A stretch of DNA of 64,000 nucleotides from Oleidesulfovibrio sp047973035 (GCF_047973035.1 NZ_JBKEBF010000046.1:62001-126000), one strand, 5' to 3'; counted from the first letter of the stretch, positions 1-13,497 are shown. A program made the numbers and translations. The notes: generated from the letters alone by a model not told the origin.

Positions 1-434
1 GCCTGCTCAGTTGCCAGCAGCGGATCAGTAGGGGGATTTTCAGTGCCATAGTAACCGATGGCTGAAGCCTGCACCAGAACCTGCGGAAGATGCTGCATTC
101 TTCTGAAAGCATCCATAACGGCCTGACCGGCTTTTACTCTGCTTTCTACGATTAGCTTTTTCTGCTTTTGCGTCCATCTGCCAGCAGCGATGTTGTGCCC
201 CAGCAGGTTAATCAGCACGTTGCAATGTGTGCCTTCCAGTATCGAGGCAAGAACGGCACCGTCTTTACCGTCCCATTGTATCAGCGAAACGGAACCGCTG
301 ATTTCTTCAGGGAGACGAAATTTCGTTTTTTCGGGATTGCGTGACGGGATGACCACAGAGTGGCCTCTGGAAATCAGAGCACGACCGAGGGCAATGCCGA
401 TAAACCCCGTGCCGCCTAATAGAACCGTATTCAT
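1..434 (-). CDS. SDR-type NAD-dependent epimerase, TIGR01777/YfcH-like (partial)
   Basis: The frame opens with ATG at 434 and runs off the left edge of the window, so about 144 N-terminal residues are visible. It begins MNTVLLGGTGFIGIALGRAL, a Rossmann GxxGFIG dinucleotide-binding motif. Later come a NLLGHNI stretch and ASAIGYYG, which are typical of the TIGR01777 branch of atypical short-chain dehydrogenases. The substrate of this family is generally unknown. It lies 45 bp downstream of the NtrY-like kinase on the same strand and may be co-transcribed with it. The family call is firm; the function is not. Confidence 0.8.
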   Translation of the reverse strand, partial: MNTVLLGGTGFIGIALGRALISRGHSVVIPSRNPEKTKFRLPEEISGSVSLIQWDGKDGAVLASILEGTHCNVLINLLGHNIAAGRWTQKQKKLIVESRVKAGQAVMDAFRRMQHLPQVLVQASAIGYYGTENPPTDPLLATEQ

Positions 435-479
435 AAGCGTTCCCCTGCGTTACATGGCGTGAAGGACATAATGTTAACA

Positions 480-2681
480 TTATGTCACAGGTAGCTCCAT
501 TGTGACAATGGTGCCGCCGTCAGGAGCCGCATTCGCACGAATATAGCCGCGATGGTCCTGTACTATGGATTTTACAATGGTCAGGCCAAGCCCTGTTCCG
601 CCCCGTTTGCGGGAGAAGTATGGTTCAAACAGGCGGGAACGCTCTTCAGATGTAAGCCCCGGGCCGTTGTCGGTTACATCAATCCGTATAAGGCCGAGAG
701 CTTTGTCATGCCGTAACGTGATGTGAACCGCAGGGGCAGCACGACCCTCCAGAACCTCTGTAGCGTTGGTTAAAATATTCAAAAAGGCGCGATGCATGGC
801 TTCTTTGTCCAGATTCAGCCGGGGCAGATTCTGAGGGAACGTGAGCTCCCACTTGATGCCGCTGTGACTGGTACGGAACATTGTTACCAGTTCGTTAACC
901 AAAGGCAGGATGTCGCCGGGCATCGGCTTTACTTCCGGCAGCTTTGCGAATGCGGAGAACTCCTGCACCATCTGCTGCAGTTGTTCAACCTGACGAACTA
1001 TCAGGTCTGTGCATTGAGGAAAAATGGGGTCTTCTATCTCGCCGCCGAACTTACGTTGCAGCCGCTGGGCGGAAAGCTTGATAGGAGTGAGCGGGTTTTT
1101 TATTTCGTGTGCGATACGCTTGGCGACTTCCCGCCATGCCGCAACACGCTGCATTTTTTCCAGCTCGGTAATGTCTTCAAAAACAGCCACAAGACCGTTG
1201 AACTCTCCCTGCGGGGTCGGCAGACAAACGGCATTGACCAGCAGCTTCCACTCATAGTCACCGGCTTTCAGCGACATCTGGCGCTGCCACTGTGATTCAG
1301 GCGACGCTTTGAATTGTTTTACCATTTCGCGGAACATGCGCGAATGTTCGCCGGAAAGCAGATCGCCGGGGCGGGTGCCGATAAGTGAGCGCGGCTCGAT
1401 TGAAAACATGGTTCCCGCGGCTTTGTTCAGCGTACTGATGCGCCCCTCTGCATCCAGCGACACCACGCCTGCCGTGATGTTGTCCAGTACGGCCTCAATG
1501 TAGCGTGTACGCTGTTCTTTTTCTTCGTTCTGGGCTGCCAGCATTAGGTTGGCGTCCGTCAGGCGGCTTCGGCTCATTTCAAGGTCTTCAGTCATTCGGT
1601 TGAACGACTGCACCAGAACACCCAGCTCATCCGTGGAACTGTCTTCCAGACGTACCGTCAGGTCGCCTCTGGCAATGCGTTCCGTGCCTTCCGCAAGAGC
1701 CATTATAGGGGCTGTAAGTTCTTTGGAAAGCCGGAAGCCGAACCACATGGCTCCAAGTATGATAAGCAGGGTAAGAACACCCAGAATGAAGTAGAGCGTG
1801 ACTTTGAGCGGGTGCTTGAGGGTTTTCAGCTTCTTGTATTCGTCTACGCCGCGCACAATGCGGTCGAGTTTATACATCAGCCCCTGACCGATGCTTTCCA
1901 CCAGAACCAGATACCCCGTTCTGCCCTGATCTACAGGCAGTACGGCGACAGCGTAGTCAGCTTCCTGTCCGGGCCATAACAAAGACCAGAATCTGGGTTG
2001 GGTTTCGATATTCTTCCAGTCGATGCGGGCCTTGGTTTCTGCCCACAACGCAGCGGCACTGGCATCGCCGTGCCAGTTCTGTTCACTTCTGTCCGTACGC
2101 AGCACACCGACAAGCAGCAGATTGTATTCTTTCTGTTTGGCCTGAAGGTAAGTGTCCATGCTTTTGCCGCCCCATGCATAACGGCGCTCGATGATTTCTT
2201 TGACAATATACTCGCCGCGTTGATTCAGTCTGTTCTGGGTGGAGCTATAGAGGGTCTGGCCGACATCCAGAGACATCTCCATGGATGTTTCCACCTGACT
2301 TTTGAACCAGTAGTCAACGGAAGTCTGAACAAATCGGGCGCTGACCACAAACATGAGCACTGTAGGAAACAGCGACAATGACATGAACGCCAGTACGAGC
2401 CGCGTTCGGAGGCGTGACCCCAGAACGCGCCTTCTGCGTTCAAGGATTAACTTTACCCCGTTGCGGACAACAATGAAGAGGACAAGCAGCAGCAGAATGA
2501 AGTTGAGGTTGAAGAGCGCAAGAAAAAAATATGAGTCAACGCCGAGATAAGTGAGCTCCACCCATGTAAGGATGATAACGGCAACAAAGGCTACAGCTGC
2601 CAGCAGCAGTTCCCTTTGTCTGCGTTTGCGTTCTCGTGTGTCGGATACGCTGACCCGGATGGTGTTCTGTTCGTCGCTCAT
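480..2681 (-). CDS. NtrY-like membrane sensor histidine kinase
   Basis: This 733-residue kinase has N-terminal membrane helices at about residues 25-47, 51-72 and 93-117. An extracytoplasmic region of about 170 residues follows, then a helix at 294-316, HAMP (about 317-370), PAS (about 392-505), HisKA with the phospho-acceptor His525 in AHEIKNPLTPIKLSAQR, and a HATPase with DNGPGL and GGTGLGL boxes. This architecture is that of NtrY, which pairs with the sigma54 activator NtrX. No NtrX lies within the visible part of this locus. Its partner DUF4390 gene lies immediately upstream (12 bp gap), a common pairing. The stimulus cannot be read from the sequence. Confidence 0.85.
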   Translation of the reverse strand: MSDEQNTIRVSVSDTRERKRRQRELLLAAVAFVAVIILTWVELTYLGVDSYFFLALFNLNFILLLLVLFIVVRNGVKLILERRRRVLGSRLRTRLVLAFMSLSLFPTVLMFVVSARFVQTSVDYWFKSQVETSMEMSLDVGQTLYSSTQNRLNQRGEYIVKEIIERRYAWGGKSMDTYLQAKQKEYNLLLVGVLRTDRSEQNWHGDASAAALWAETKARIDWKNIETQPRFWSLLWPGQEADYAVAVLPVDQGRTGYLVLVESIGQGLMYKLDRIVRGVDEYKKLKTLKHPLKVTLYFILGVLTLLIILGAMWFGFRLSKELTAPIMALAEGTERIARGDLTVRLEDSSTDELGVLVQSFNRMTEDLEMSRSRLTDANLMLAAQNEEKEQRTRYIEAVLDNITAGVVSLDAEGRISTLNKAAGTMFSIEPRSLIGTRPGDLLSGEHSRMFREMVKQFKASPESQWQRQMSLKAGDYEWKLLVNAVCLPTPQGEFNGLVAVFEDITELEKMQRVAAWREVAKRIAHEIKNPLTPIKLSAQRLQRKFGGEIEDPIFPQCTDLIVRQVEQLQQMVQEFSAFAKLPEVKPMPGDILPLVNELVTMFRTSHSGIKWELTFPQNLPRLNLDKEAMHRAFLNILTNATEVLEGRAAPAVHITLRHDKALGLIRIDVTDNGPGLTSEERSRLFEPYFSRKRGGTGLGLTIVKSIVQDHRGYIRANAAPDGGTIVTMELPVT

Positions 2682-2693
2682 TGCTGCGCTGGA

Positions 2694-3317
2694 TTAAAAA
2701 GTGAAAGTCATTGAATAGTTGATGGGCGGCGTTACATCCCAGGACCAGAAAAACAAGGTTTTAGTAAGCCACGGAGGAACGTCGGCATGTTCGAGTTTAA
2801 TTGCAAGATCTACAACATATTCACTGTCATGAGATAATTTGGAAAGGTTGCACAAAGGCAAAGACATGTTCAGCCACGTGGAATCCAGCAGCTGTTTAAG
2901 AGATTTATTTCGGTTGGGAATGTCTCTGTCCGGTTCGCTCAGAATAAATTCACGGGTCAGGGGGTCCATCTGAAGCGAGGAAAGCCCCTCGATTTCAACC
3001 AGCGCACCACGCGGGATGATGGTTGATTTAGGGCTTAGGCTGGCACTGCTGGTAAGATTGACAACAGCCCCGTCCCGTAAAATTTGTTTCAGCGCCTCAA
3101 GGTCGCTTATGCTGACTCCGAAACGCAGCTCCAGCTTGTCATCCAGCGTGTCAAGAAGGAAGTTGTCCAGCCGGAGTTGTAGTTGTTGTTCTGCGCTAGC
3201 TGCAGTTTGCGCAACACTGGTGGCGGGAAAAATGGCGCAGAGCCATACCACCATCAAAAGAGTGCAGGTGGATACACGTGAAAAAAAGGAGTGTTGGCGT
3301 TGCATGAGTATTCGCAT
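2694..3317 (-). CDS. DUF4390 domain protein, exported
   Basis: The protein has a hydrophobic signal segment (LLMVVWLCAIFPATSVAQ) followed by about 170 mostly beta-type residues, matching the DUF4390 family usually found directly upstream of ntrY-like kinases. The open frame extends to 3407, but those first 30 residues do not look like a signal region. No start has a good ribosome binding site. I chose the ATG at 3317, and 3305 is equally possible. A role as an envelope accessory of the adjacent kinase is inferred only from the conserved pairing. Confidence 0.65.
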   Translation of the reverse strand: MRILMQRQHSFFSRVSTCTLLMVVWLCAIFPATSVAQTAASAEQQLQLRLDNFLLDTLDDKLELRFGVSISDLEALKQILRDGAVVNLTSSASLSPKSTIIPRGALVEIEGLSSLQMDPLTREFILSEPDRDIPNRNKSLKQLLDSTWLNMSLPLCNLSKLSHDSEYVVDLAIKLEHADVPPWLTKTLFFWSWDVTPPINYSMTFTF

Positions 3318-3432
3318 GTTGTTGTAAGTAAAAAGGGGCCTGTAAATGTGGCCGGATATTGTTTTTCGCACAGTGGTGGCAGGTTTGGCAAGCCGTGTGA
3401 AAAACACGTGCAGAATGCTTTCCGCGGATATT

Positions 3433-3461
3433 AAAAAAGGCCCCCGTTTCGGGGGCCTTTA
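3433..3461 (-). terminator. Rho-independent terminator of rpoBC
   Basis: A GC-rich hairpin (GGCCCCC/GGGGGCC arms with a short TTTC loop) lies 20 bp after the rpoC stop. On the minus strand it is followed by a run of T residues. It closes the large ribosomal/RNA polymerase transcription unit. Confidence 0.85.
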
Positions 3462-3481
3462 CTACTTACGTATGTTGCCGG

Positions 3482-7639
<4,158 letters not shown>

Positions 7640-7712
7640 GTTACTACCCCACCAAAGTTGAATTGCAGCGGGTTTCTTGTCGCGCAGAGCGCGATAAAAT
7701 CCTGTATTCAAA

Positions 7713-7739
7713 CGGGGCGGCCTTTTTCGGGCCGCCCCG
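7713..7739 (-). promoter_or_regulatory. rpoB-rpoC intercistronic hairpin
   Basis: A perfect GC-rich inverted repeat (GGGGCGGCC / GGCCGCCCC, 7-base loop) stands between rpoB and rpoC. On the minus strand only GTTTG follows, so there is no convincing U-tract. It may be a processing or stability element, or a weak attenuator, rather than a full terminator. Confidence 0.5.
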
Positions 7740-7749
7740 ATACCGTTTT

Positions 7750-10700
7750 TTAGAAGGTGCTACCATCACCAAAGGTCATGATGCCGGCACGCTTGGGACG
7801 CTTTTTGCCCTCTTCCTGATGCAGGGTAACATCAAGGCCGAGAGACATGAGTTCCTTAACCAGAACGTTAAAGGACTCGGGCAGACCTGCTTCGAGGAAG
7901 TTGTCACCTTTGACGACTTTCTCGTACATCTTCACTCGGCCCGTCACGTCGTCAGACTTAACGGTGAGGAATTCCTGCAGCAGGTAGGCTGCGCCGTAAG
8001 CTTCCAGTGCCCAAACTTCCATTTCACCCAGACGCTGACCACCAAACTGTGCCTTACCACCCAGCGGCTGCTGAGTAACAAGAGAGTAGGGGCCGGTCGA
8101 ACGGGCGTGAATCTTTTCGTCAACAAGGTGGTGCAGTTTCAGGATGTACATAACACCCGTGGTAACACGGTTATGGAACCTGTCACCGGTACGGCCGTCG
8201 TACAGTTCGGTCTTACCGTCGTTGGCAAGTCCTGCCTGCTCCATCCAGCTCCAGATCTGTTCTTCGGTTGCACCGTCGAAGACCGGAGTTTTGGTAACAA
8301 TACCGTCACGCAGCTTGCGGACAGCCTTGACAAAGGTTTCGTCATCCATTGCATCCACTTCGGCAGAAAGGGTGTCGGATGCGAAAACAGTCTTTACCTG
8401 CTCGCGAACGGAGGCGAGAGCTTCGCCGCCTTCCAGCATCAGGGCAAGCTTACGGCCCATTTCTTTGGCAGCCCAGCCAAGGTGGGTTTCCATAATCTGC
8501 CCGATGTTCATACGCGAAGGAACACCCAGCGGGTTCAGCACGATGTCTACAGGGCGGCCGTCTGCAAAGAACGGCATGTCTTCCTGCGGCAGAATGCAGG
8601 ATACGACACCCTTGTTACCGTGACGACCGGCCATTTTGTCACCCACGTTCAGCTTACGCTTAACGGCAATGTGTACTTTGGCCATTTTGATCACGCCGGG
8701 AGGCAGATCGTCGCCTTCGGTCACTTTTTCGCGCTTGGACTCGTACATGGCGTTGATGAACTCGATCTGACGATCGTAAGCTTCAAGCACTTCCTGTACA
8801 GTCTCATTGGTTTCCTTGCTCTTGAACAGGCCGGAAAGCTTTTTCACGGGCAGACCTTCCAGCATTTCTGCAGTAAGGGTCTGACCGGCTTCAGCGATCA
8901 TTTCGCCTTTCTTCTGGCCTGCAAGGCCATAAGCAAGCTGCTTTCCTACCACCACTTCCGCAAGACGGTCGCGGGTGGTTTCGGTAAGGCCGCGGATGTG
9001 ATCCTTTTCCTTCTGGTCCAGACGGGCAAGTTCGTAATCTTCGATGTTACGGGTGCGTTCGTCTTTTTCGCCGGAGCGGCGGTTGAACAGCTTCACATCG
9101 ATTACGGTACCTTCGATTCCCGGCGGAACCTTCAGGGAGGTATTCTTAACGTCACGGGCTTTTTCGCCAAAGATGGCCCGCAGCAGCTTTTCTTCCGGAG
9201 TCAGCTGGGTTTCACCCTTGGGGGTGATTTTGCCGACCAGAATGTCATCGGGCTTAACGTTGGCGCCGATGCGGATGATGCCGCTACCGTCAAGGTTGCG
9301 CAGCATATCTTCGCCCACGTTGGGAATATCGCGGGTGATTTCTTCGGGTCCCAGCTTTGTGTCACGGGCGACGACTTCAAATTCTTCGATATGAACAGAA
9401 GTAAAGACGTCTTCCTTTACGCAGCGCTCGGAGATGAGGATGGAGTCCTCAAAGTTGTATCCGCACCAGGGCATGAACGCGACAACAAGGTTTTTACCAA
9501 GTGCCAGTTCACCATCTTCGATGCCGGGGCCGTCTGCCAGTACATCAAGCTTTTTGATGACCTGACCGCGGGTAACCAGCGGCTTCTGACCGAAGCAGGA
9601 ACTCTGGTTGGACTTGTGGTACTTCTGAAGGTCGTAAGAACGTACACCGCCGGTAGCGGGGTACAGGTCGCCTTCGTAGGAAACCACAATGCGGTCAGCG
9701 TCGGCATAGCGGACGACACCGTCAGCTTCAGCGATGATACATGCACCGGAGTCGCGTGCCACGTCAGCTTCCATACCGGTGCCGACGATAGGCTTGGTGC
9801 TGCGCAGCAGCGGCACAGCCTGACGCTGCATGTTTGAACCCATGAGTGCGCGGTTCGCATCGTCATGCTCAAGGAAAGGAATCAGCGCAGCAGAGATGGA
9901 AACCATCTGGCTGGGCGAGATGTCCATGAGCGTAACTTCTTCGCGAGGCGTCATGATAACGTCGCCTCTCACTCGGGTTGTAATAAACTCATCAATGAAG
10001 CGGTGGTCTGCATCAAGGCGCGCGTTTGCCTGTGCCACGATTTCACCATGTTCGCTGGAAGCATCAAGGTACTTCACTTCATCGGTAACCTGACCGTCGC
10101 GTACAATGCGGTAGGGGGTTTCAATGAAGCCGAAGTCATTCACCTTGGCGTAGGTGGTCAGCGAAACAATAAGACCGATGTTCGGACCTTCAGGTGTTTC
10201 AATGGGGCAGATACGGCCGTAGTGCGAGGTGTGCACGTCACGTACTTCAAAGCCTGCGCGTTCACGGGTAAGACCGCCGGGGCCCAGCGCGGAAAGGCGA
10301 CGTTTGTGCGTCACTTCGGACAGGGCGTTGGTCTGGTCCATGAACTGGGAAAGCTGAGAAGTGCCGAAGAACTCTTTCAACACAGCCTGAACAGGCTTGG
10401 GGTTGATGAGGTCATGCGGCATCAGCGTGGACACTTCCTGCAGGCTCATACGTTCCTTGATGGCACGTTCCATACGGACAAGACCGATGCGGTACTGGTT
10501 TTCCACCAGTTCACCTACGGGGCGAACGCGGCGGTTGCCCAGGTGGTCGATGTCGTCGGCGGGACCGTGAGTGTCCTTCAGGTGATTGAGCACCCGGATG
10601 GCGGTAAGGATATCGTCATCAGTAAGGGTGCGCAGGTCCTGAGAAGGGTCAAGGCCGAGACGCTGGTTCAGCTTGTAGCGACCTACGGGCGACAGATCGT

Positions 10701-11883
10701 AATAATCTGCATTGCGGAACAGGTTCTCAAAGAACGTGCTTGCAATTTCAGGCGTAGGCGGCGAGCTGGGACGCAGTCTGCGGTAAATTTCCACACGGGC
10801 CTGTTCCTGATCGACAGTTTTGTCGAGCAGCAGGGTGTCGCGGATGGAGGAAGAGGTGTCAGAGCCTCTGGTATGCAGCACGGGAATGCGCTTGATGCCG
10901 CATTCGCTCATGCGCTCCACCAGATCGGCAGTGATTTCATCAGCTGCTTCAGCCAGAACTTCACCGGTGTTTTCGTCCACGATGTCGTCGGCAAGGAACA
11001 TGCCGTAAATCGAATCGGGGGCAACTTCGATGGAAGGAATGCCTGCTTCAAGCATCAGACGCCAGGAACGTTTGGTGTAGGGCTTGCCCTGCTTGGCGAT
11101 TACCTTGCCTTCGGCATCGGTAACTTCAGCAAAGGCAATGTCCTTACGGTACATGTCCTTGTCCAGATCCCAGAAGATACGACCATCGTCCTCAAGCGTG
11201 TAGTATTCTTTTTTATAGAAGAACTCGAGGATGTCGGTCCGGCTCATGCCCATGGCTTTGAACAGGATGGTCGCAGGCATTTTGCGGCGACGGTCGATAC
11301 GCACATAAAGAATGTCTTTATGGTCGTAATCGAAGTCGAGCCACGAACCGCGCATGGGAATGACACGGCAGCTGTACAGCACTTTACGGCTGGAGTGCGT
11401 TTTACCGGCGTCATGCTCGAAGATGATGCCGGGTGAGCGCTGCAGCTGGTTGACGATAACACGCTCTGTGCCGTTGATGATAAAGGTACCCTTTTCGGTC
11501 ATCAGCGGCAGCGTGCCAAAGTAGATATCCTGTTCCTTGATATCGCGGATGGTACGATTCTCAGAATCTTCGTCCACATCGTATACGACAAGACGCACCT
11601 TGATACGAATAGGAGCTTCGTAGGTCAGGCCTTTTGCAATGCATTCTGCCTGATCGTACTTGGGCTCGCCTATTTCGTAGCTGACGTACTCAAGGCTTGC
11701 GGTCTTGTTAAAATCTTCGATGGGGAACACTGATCGGAACACACCTTCAAGCCCCTCATCGGGAGCAAGAGAGGCCGCGCCTTCCTGCAGGAACTTCTTG
11801 TAAGAGTCCACCTGAAGGTTGAGCAGGTGCGGAATCGGAAGAGTGACTTCGATCTTACCGAATTTTTTTGTGAGCTGGCCCAT
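7750..11883 (-). CDS. rpoB: DNA-directed RNA polymerase subunit beta
   Basis: This is the 1377-residue beta subunit. It starts MGQLTKKFGKIEVTLPIPHLL after a GAGGTG ribosome binding site. The rifampicin-pocket region is visible (FGTSQLSQFMDQTNALSEVT and KRRLSALGPGGLTRERAGF), as are the GRHGNKGVVS loop and the C-terminal MEVWALEAYGAAYLLQE segment. It belongs to the rplK-rplA-rplJ-rplL-rpoB-rpoC cluster. A candidate promoter and an attenuator-like hairpin lie in the unusually long (493 bp) spacer upstream. Confidence 0.97.
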   Translation of the reverse strand: MGQLTKKFGKIEVTLPIPHLLNLQVDSYKKFLQEGAASLAPDEGLEGVFRSVFPIEDFNKTASLEYVSYEIGEPKYDQAECIAKGLTYEAPIRIKVRLVVYDVDEDSENRTIRDIKEQDIYFGTLPLMTEKGTFIINGTERVIVNQLQRSPGIIFEHDAGKTHSSRKVLYSCRVIPMRGSWLDFDYDHKDILYVRIDRRRKMPATILFKAMGMSRTDILEFFYKKEYYTLEDDGRIFWDLDKDMYRKDIAFAEVTDAEGKVIAKQGKPYTKRSWRLMLEAGIPSIEVAPDSIYGMFLADDIVDENTGEVLAEAADEITADLVERMSECGIKRIPVLHTRGSDTSSSIRDTLLLDKTVDQEQARVEIYRRLRPSSPPTPEIASTFFENLFRNADYYDLSPVGRYKLNQRLGLDPSQDLRTLTDDDILTAIRVLNHLKDTHGPADDIDHLGNRRVRPVGELVENQYRIGLVRMERAIKERMSLQEVSTLMPHDLINPKPVQAVLKEFFGTSQLSQFMDQTNALSEVTHKRRLSALGPGGLTRERAGFEVRDVHTSHYGRICPIETPEGPNIGLIVSLTTYAKVNDFGFIETPYRIVRDGQVTDEVKYLDASSEHGEIVAQANARLDADHRFIDEFITTRVRGDVIMTPREEVTLMDISPSQMVSISAALIPFLEHDDANRALMGSNMQRQAVPLLRSTKPIVGTGMEADVARDSGACIIAEADGVVRYADADRIVVSYEGDLYPATGGVRSYDLQKYHKSNQSSCFGQKPLVTRGQVIKKLDVLADGPGIEDGELALGKNLVVAFMPWCGYNFEDSILISERCVKEDVFTSVHIEEFEVVARDTKLGPEEITRDIPNVGEDMLRNLDGSGIIRIGANVKPDDILVGKITPKGETQLTPEEKLLRAIFGEKARDVKNTSLKVPPGIEGTVIDVKLFNRRSGEKDERTRNIEDYELARLDQKEKDHIRGLTETTRDRLAEVVVGKQLAYGLAGQKKGEMIAEAGQTLTAEMLEGLPVKKLSGLFKSKETNETVQEVLEAYDRQIEFINAMYESKREKVTEGDDLPPGVIKMAKVHIAVKRKLNVGDKMAGRHGNKGVVSCILPQEDMPFFADGRPVDIVLNPLGVPSRMNIGQIMETHLGWAAKEMGRKLALMLEGGEALASVREQVKTVFASDTLSAEVDAMDDETFVKAVRKLRDGIVTKTPVFDGATEEQIWSWMEQAGLANDGKTELYDGRTGDRFHNRVTTGVMYILKLHHLVDEKIHARSTGPYSLVTQQPLGGKAQFGGQRLGEMEVWALEAYGAAYLLQEFLTVKSDDVTGRVKMYEKVVKGDNFLEAGLPESFNVLVKELMSLGLDVTLHQEEGKKRPKRAGIMTFGDGSTF

Positions 11884-12244
11884 TTTTTCACCTCAGAAAG
11901 AGACGTTGTTCCGGAAGCGGCAATCCGCGACGCGTGCAAGCGAGACGCCCGGCAGGCCCGGAAAGTTCGGTGGCGCGAAAAGTTATTTCAGCGCGACACA
12001 CTATGTCGTCGGTCGTAGTTTCCGATGCATGCGCGTATATGCAAAGGTCTGCTTTTTTACTCATGCAACGTGCAGCACGACCGTGAAAATCGTTGAGCAC
12101 GAAAGAACGGGTGACGGCGCATAAAGCGACACCATCACCTGATGTTGTATGATTTCGGGTAGATATTTGTGCTTGTTTGGGAAGCAATGTACCGCCCGAT
12201 ACAGAAGTGCTTACACAGAATGGAGATTGGTTAACCAAATTTTT

Positions 12245-12273
12245 AATGTAGTCTAAATCTTTTCTGAGTGCAA
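12245..12273 (-). promoter_or_regulatory. candidate sigma70 promoter for rpoB
   Basis: On the minus strand TTGCAC and TACATT are separated by exactly 17 bp, about 360 bp before rpoB. The -35 match is partial (TTG). It would supply rpoBC independently of the ribosomal protein genes. Confidence 0.35.
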
Positions 12274-12312
12274 GTTATTATGCAAAAAAGCTACGTGCCC
12301 GAAAGCAGAAGA

Positions 12313-12344
12313 GGCGCGGACACCAGTAAAAGAGTGCCCGCGCC
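12313..12344 (-). promoter_or_regulatory. rplL-rpoB attenuator-like hairpin
   Basis: In the minus-strand RNA, GGCGCGGGCAC pairs with GUGUCCGCGCC (11 bp including one G-U) around a loop of about 10 nt, 33 bp after the rplL stop. The following UCUUCUGC is only weakly U-rich, suggesting partial termination or processing. E. coli has an attenuator and an RNase III site at the same place. Confidence 0.5.
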
Positions 12345-12376
12345 TTGAATTCGCCTTAACGGCGACAAAGTCGAAC

Positions 12377-12757
12377 TTATTTTACTTCGACTTCGGCACC
12401 AGCTTCTTTCAGCTGCTTTGCTGCTTCTTCAGCATCTTCCTTGGAAACGCCTTCTTTCAGAGCAGAAGGAGTACCGTCTACTTTTTCCTTGGCTTCTTTC
12501 AGGCCAAGGCCGGTCAGAGCGCGAACAACCTTGATCACAGCAATCTTGTTGGAGCCAGCGCTCTTCAGGATTACGTCGAACTCGGTCTTTTCTTCTTCAG
12601 CGGAAGCAGCAGCTTCAGCAGGAGCAGCAGCAACAGCGGCTACGGGAGCGGCAGCGGATACACCGAACTTTTCTTCCAGTTCCTTGATGAACTCGGAAAG
12701 TTCAAGAACGGTCATGCCAGCGATAAATTCAACTACTTGTTCTTTGGTCACGGACAT
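12377..12757 (-). CDS. rplL: 50S ribosomal protein L7/L12
   Basis: This 126-residue protein has the N-terminal dimerisation domain (VIEFIAGMTVLELSEFIKE-like), an Ala-rich hinge at about residues 35-55, and the C-terminal factor-binding domain with KIAVIKVVRALTGLGLKEAK. It forms the stalk that recruits EF-Tu and EF-G. It lies 39 bp downstream of rplJ, with which it forms the L10-L12 complex. Confidence 0.97.
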   Translation of the reverse strand: MSVTKEQVVEFIAGMTVLELSEFIKELEEKFGVSAAAPVAAVAAAPAEAAASAEEEKTEFDVILKSAGSNKIAVIKVVRALTGLGLKEAKEKVDGTPSALKEGVSKEDAEEAAKQLKEAGAEVEVK

Positions 12758-12796
12758 TGGTAATCTCCTAAAAATAATAAAAGATGTCTTGTTGGG

Positions 12797-13318
12797 TTAA
12801 GCTGCTTCTTTCTGATCCTGAATAGCCTTGAGGGCGTACAGGAAGTTGCGCAGAAGGTTTGCGAAGAGGCAGACAAAGTTCGTGGGAACAGCGTTCATTG
12901 TGCCCAGTGCCTTGGCGAGCAGTTCCTGCTTGCCGGGCAGCTTTGCAAGGGCGTCAAGCTGAGCGTCATTGAGGTACTGCCCCTCAAGGCTGCCAAAACG
13001 AATGGCAAACAGCTTGCTTCCCTTACGGAATTCAACGAGCGCCTTAGCCACGGCCACGGGATCTTCCGACCCAAAGGCTACGCCGCAGTTCTCAGTGAAC
13101 TTGTCCTTGAGAACGTCGTGCGCACCGTCGGTGAGGGCGATCCGTGCCAGAGTGTTCTTGACGACCTGATAGTCGCCGCCGCATTCACGCAGCTTAACTC
13201 TGAGACGGGTCAGCTCTTCCACCGGCATTCCTTTGAAGTCGGTCACAACTGCAATGGGAGCAGCTTCGGCTTTAGCCTTGAGCTGTTCAATAATTGCAGC
13301 TTTTTCAGACCTTTTCAT
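12797..13318 (-). CDS. rplJ: 50S ribosomal protein L10
   Basis: This 173-residue stalk base protein begins MKRSEKAAIIEQLKAK after AAGGAG. The pattern VTDFKGMPVEELTRLRVKLRE followed by YQVVKNTLARIA is diagnostic of L10. It anchors L7/L12 dimers to 23S rRNA. In bacteria it represses its own operon by binding the mRNA leader, and a leader with suitable helices precedes this gene. Confidence 0.96.
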   Translation of the reverse strand: MKRSEKAAIIEQLKAKAEAAPIAVVTDFKGMPVEELTRLRVKLRECGGDYQVVKNTLARIALTDGAHDVLKDKFTENCGVAFGSEDPVAVAKALVEFRKGSKLFAIRFGSLEGQYLNDAQLDALAKLPGKQELLAKALGTMNAVPTNFVCLFANLLRNFLYALKAIQDQKEAA

Positions 13319-13329
13319 GGAATCTCCTT

Positions 13330-13410
13330 AAAGCTAAGGGTGCCTAGTGGAAATGCCGAGCGAAGGAGATGTCTCGGCAGGTATTTACGGGCCAGGCCCA
13401 ACCTGCTTTC
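13330..13410 (-). promoter_or_regulatory. probable L10 leader RNA
   Basis: Between rplA and rplJ, the minus-strand transcript can form GCAGGU/ACCUGC enclosing GGGCC/GGCCC, and a GCCGAG/CUCGGC helix, just before the rplJ ribosome binding site. Position and helices fit the L10 leader used for autogenous control. The kink-turn was not verified. Confidence 0.45.
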
Positions 13411-13444
13411 TTCGACTCGAATTTCCTGTCCAATTGTCAACAAA

Positions 13445-13471
13445 GCTTGGGTGGTCAAAAACCACCCAAGC
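13445..13471 (-). terminator. rplA-rplJ intergenic hairpin
   Basis: A perfect 11-bp stem (GCTTGGGTGGT / ACCACCCAAGC, 5-base loop) lies 26 bp after the rplA stop and is followed by TTTGTT on the minus strand. It is a weak terminator or attenuator between the L11-L1 and L10-L12 pairs. Confidence 0.6.
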
Positions 13472-13497
13472 CAGATATCTTGACTACTCCCGAAGTA

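Larger units (their letters stand above)
11884..12376. other. rplL-rpoB spacer (493 bp), no gene
   Basis: The longest gap in the ribosomal/polymerase block. Frames here (for example a 116-codon minus frame at 11888-12238) lack family resemblance and a ribosome binding site. The spacer holds a candidate promoter at 12245-12273 and a hairpin just after rplL, so it is probably a long 5' leader of rpoB. Confidence 0.6.

Noticed and set aside
7663..9837. 724-codon plus-strand frame opposite rpoB
   Set aside because: Same cause: an antisense shadow of a highly expressed gene.
11888..12238. 116-codon minus frame in the rplL-rpoB spacer
   Set aside because: Low-complexity, no ribosome binding site, no recognisable domain; the spacer is better read as a leader.
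13424..13445. TTGACA box before rplJ as a promoter
   Set aside because: A perfect -35 sequence is present on the minus strand but nothing like a -10 lies at 15-19 bp.
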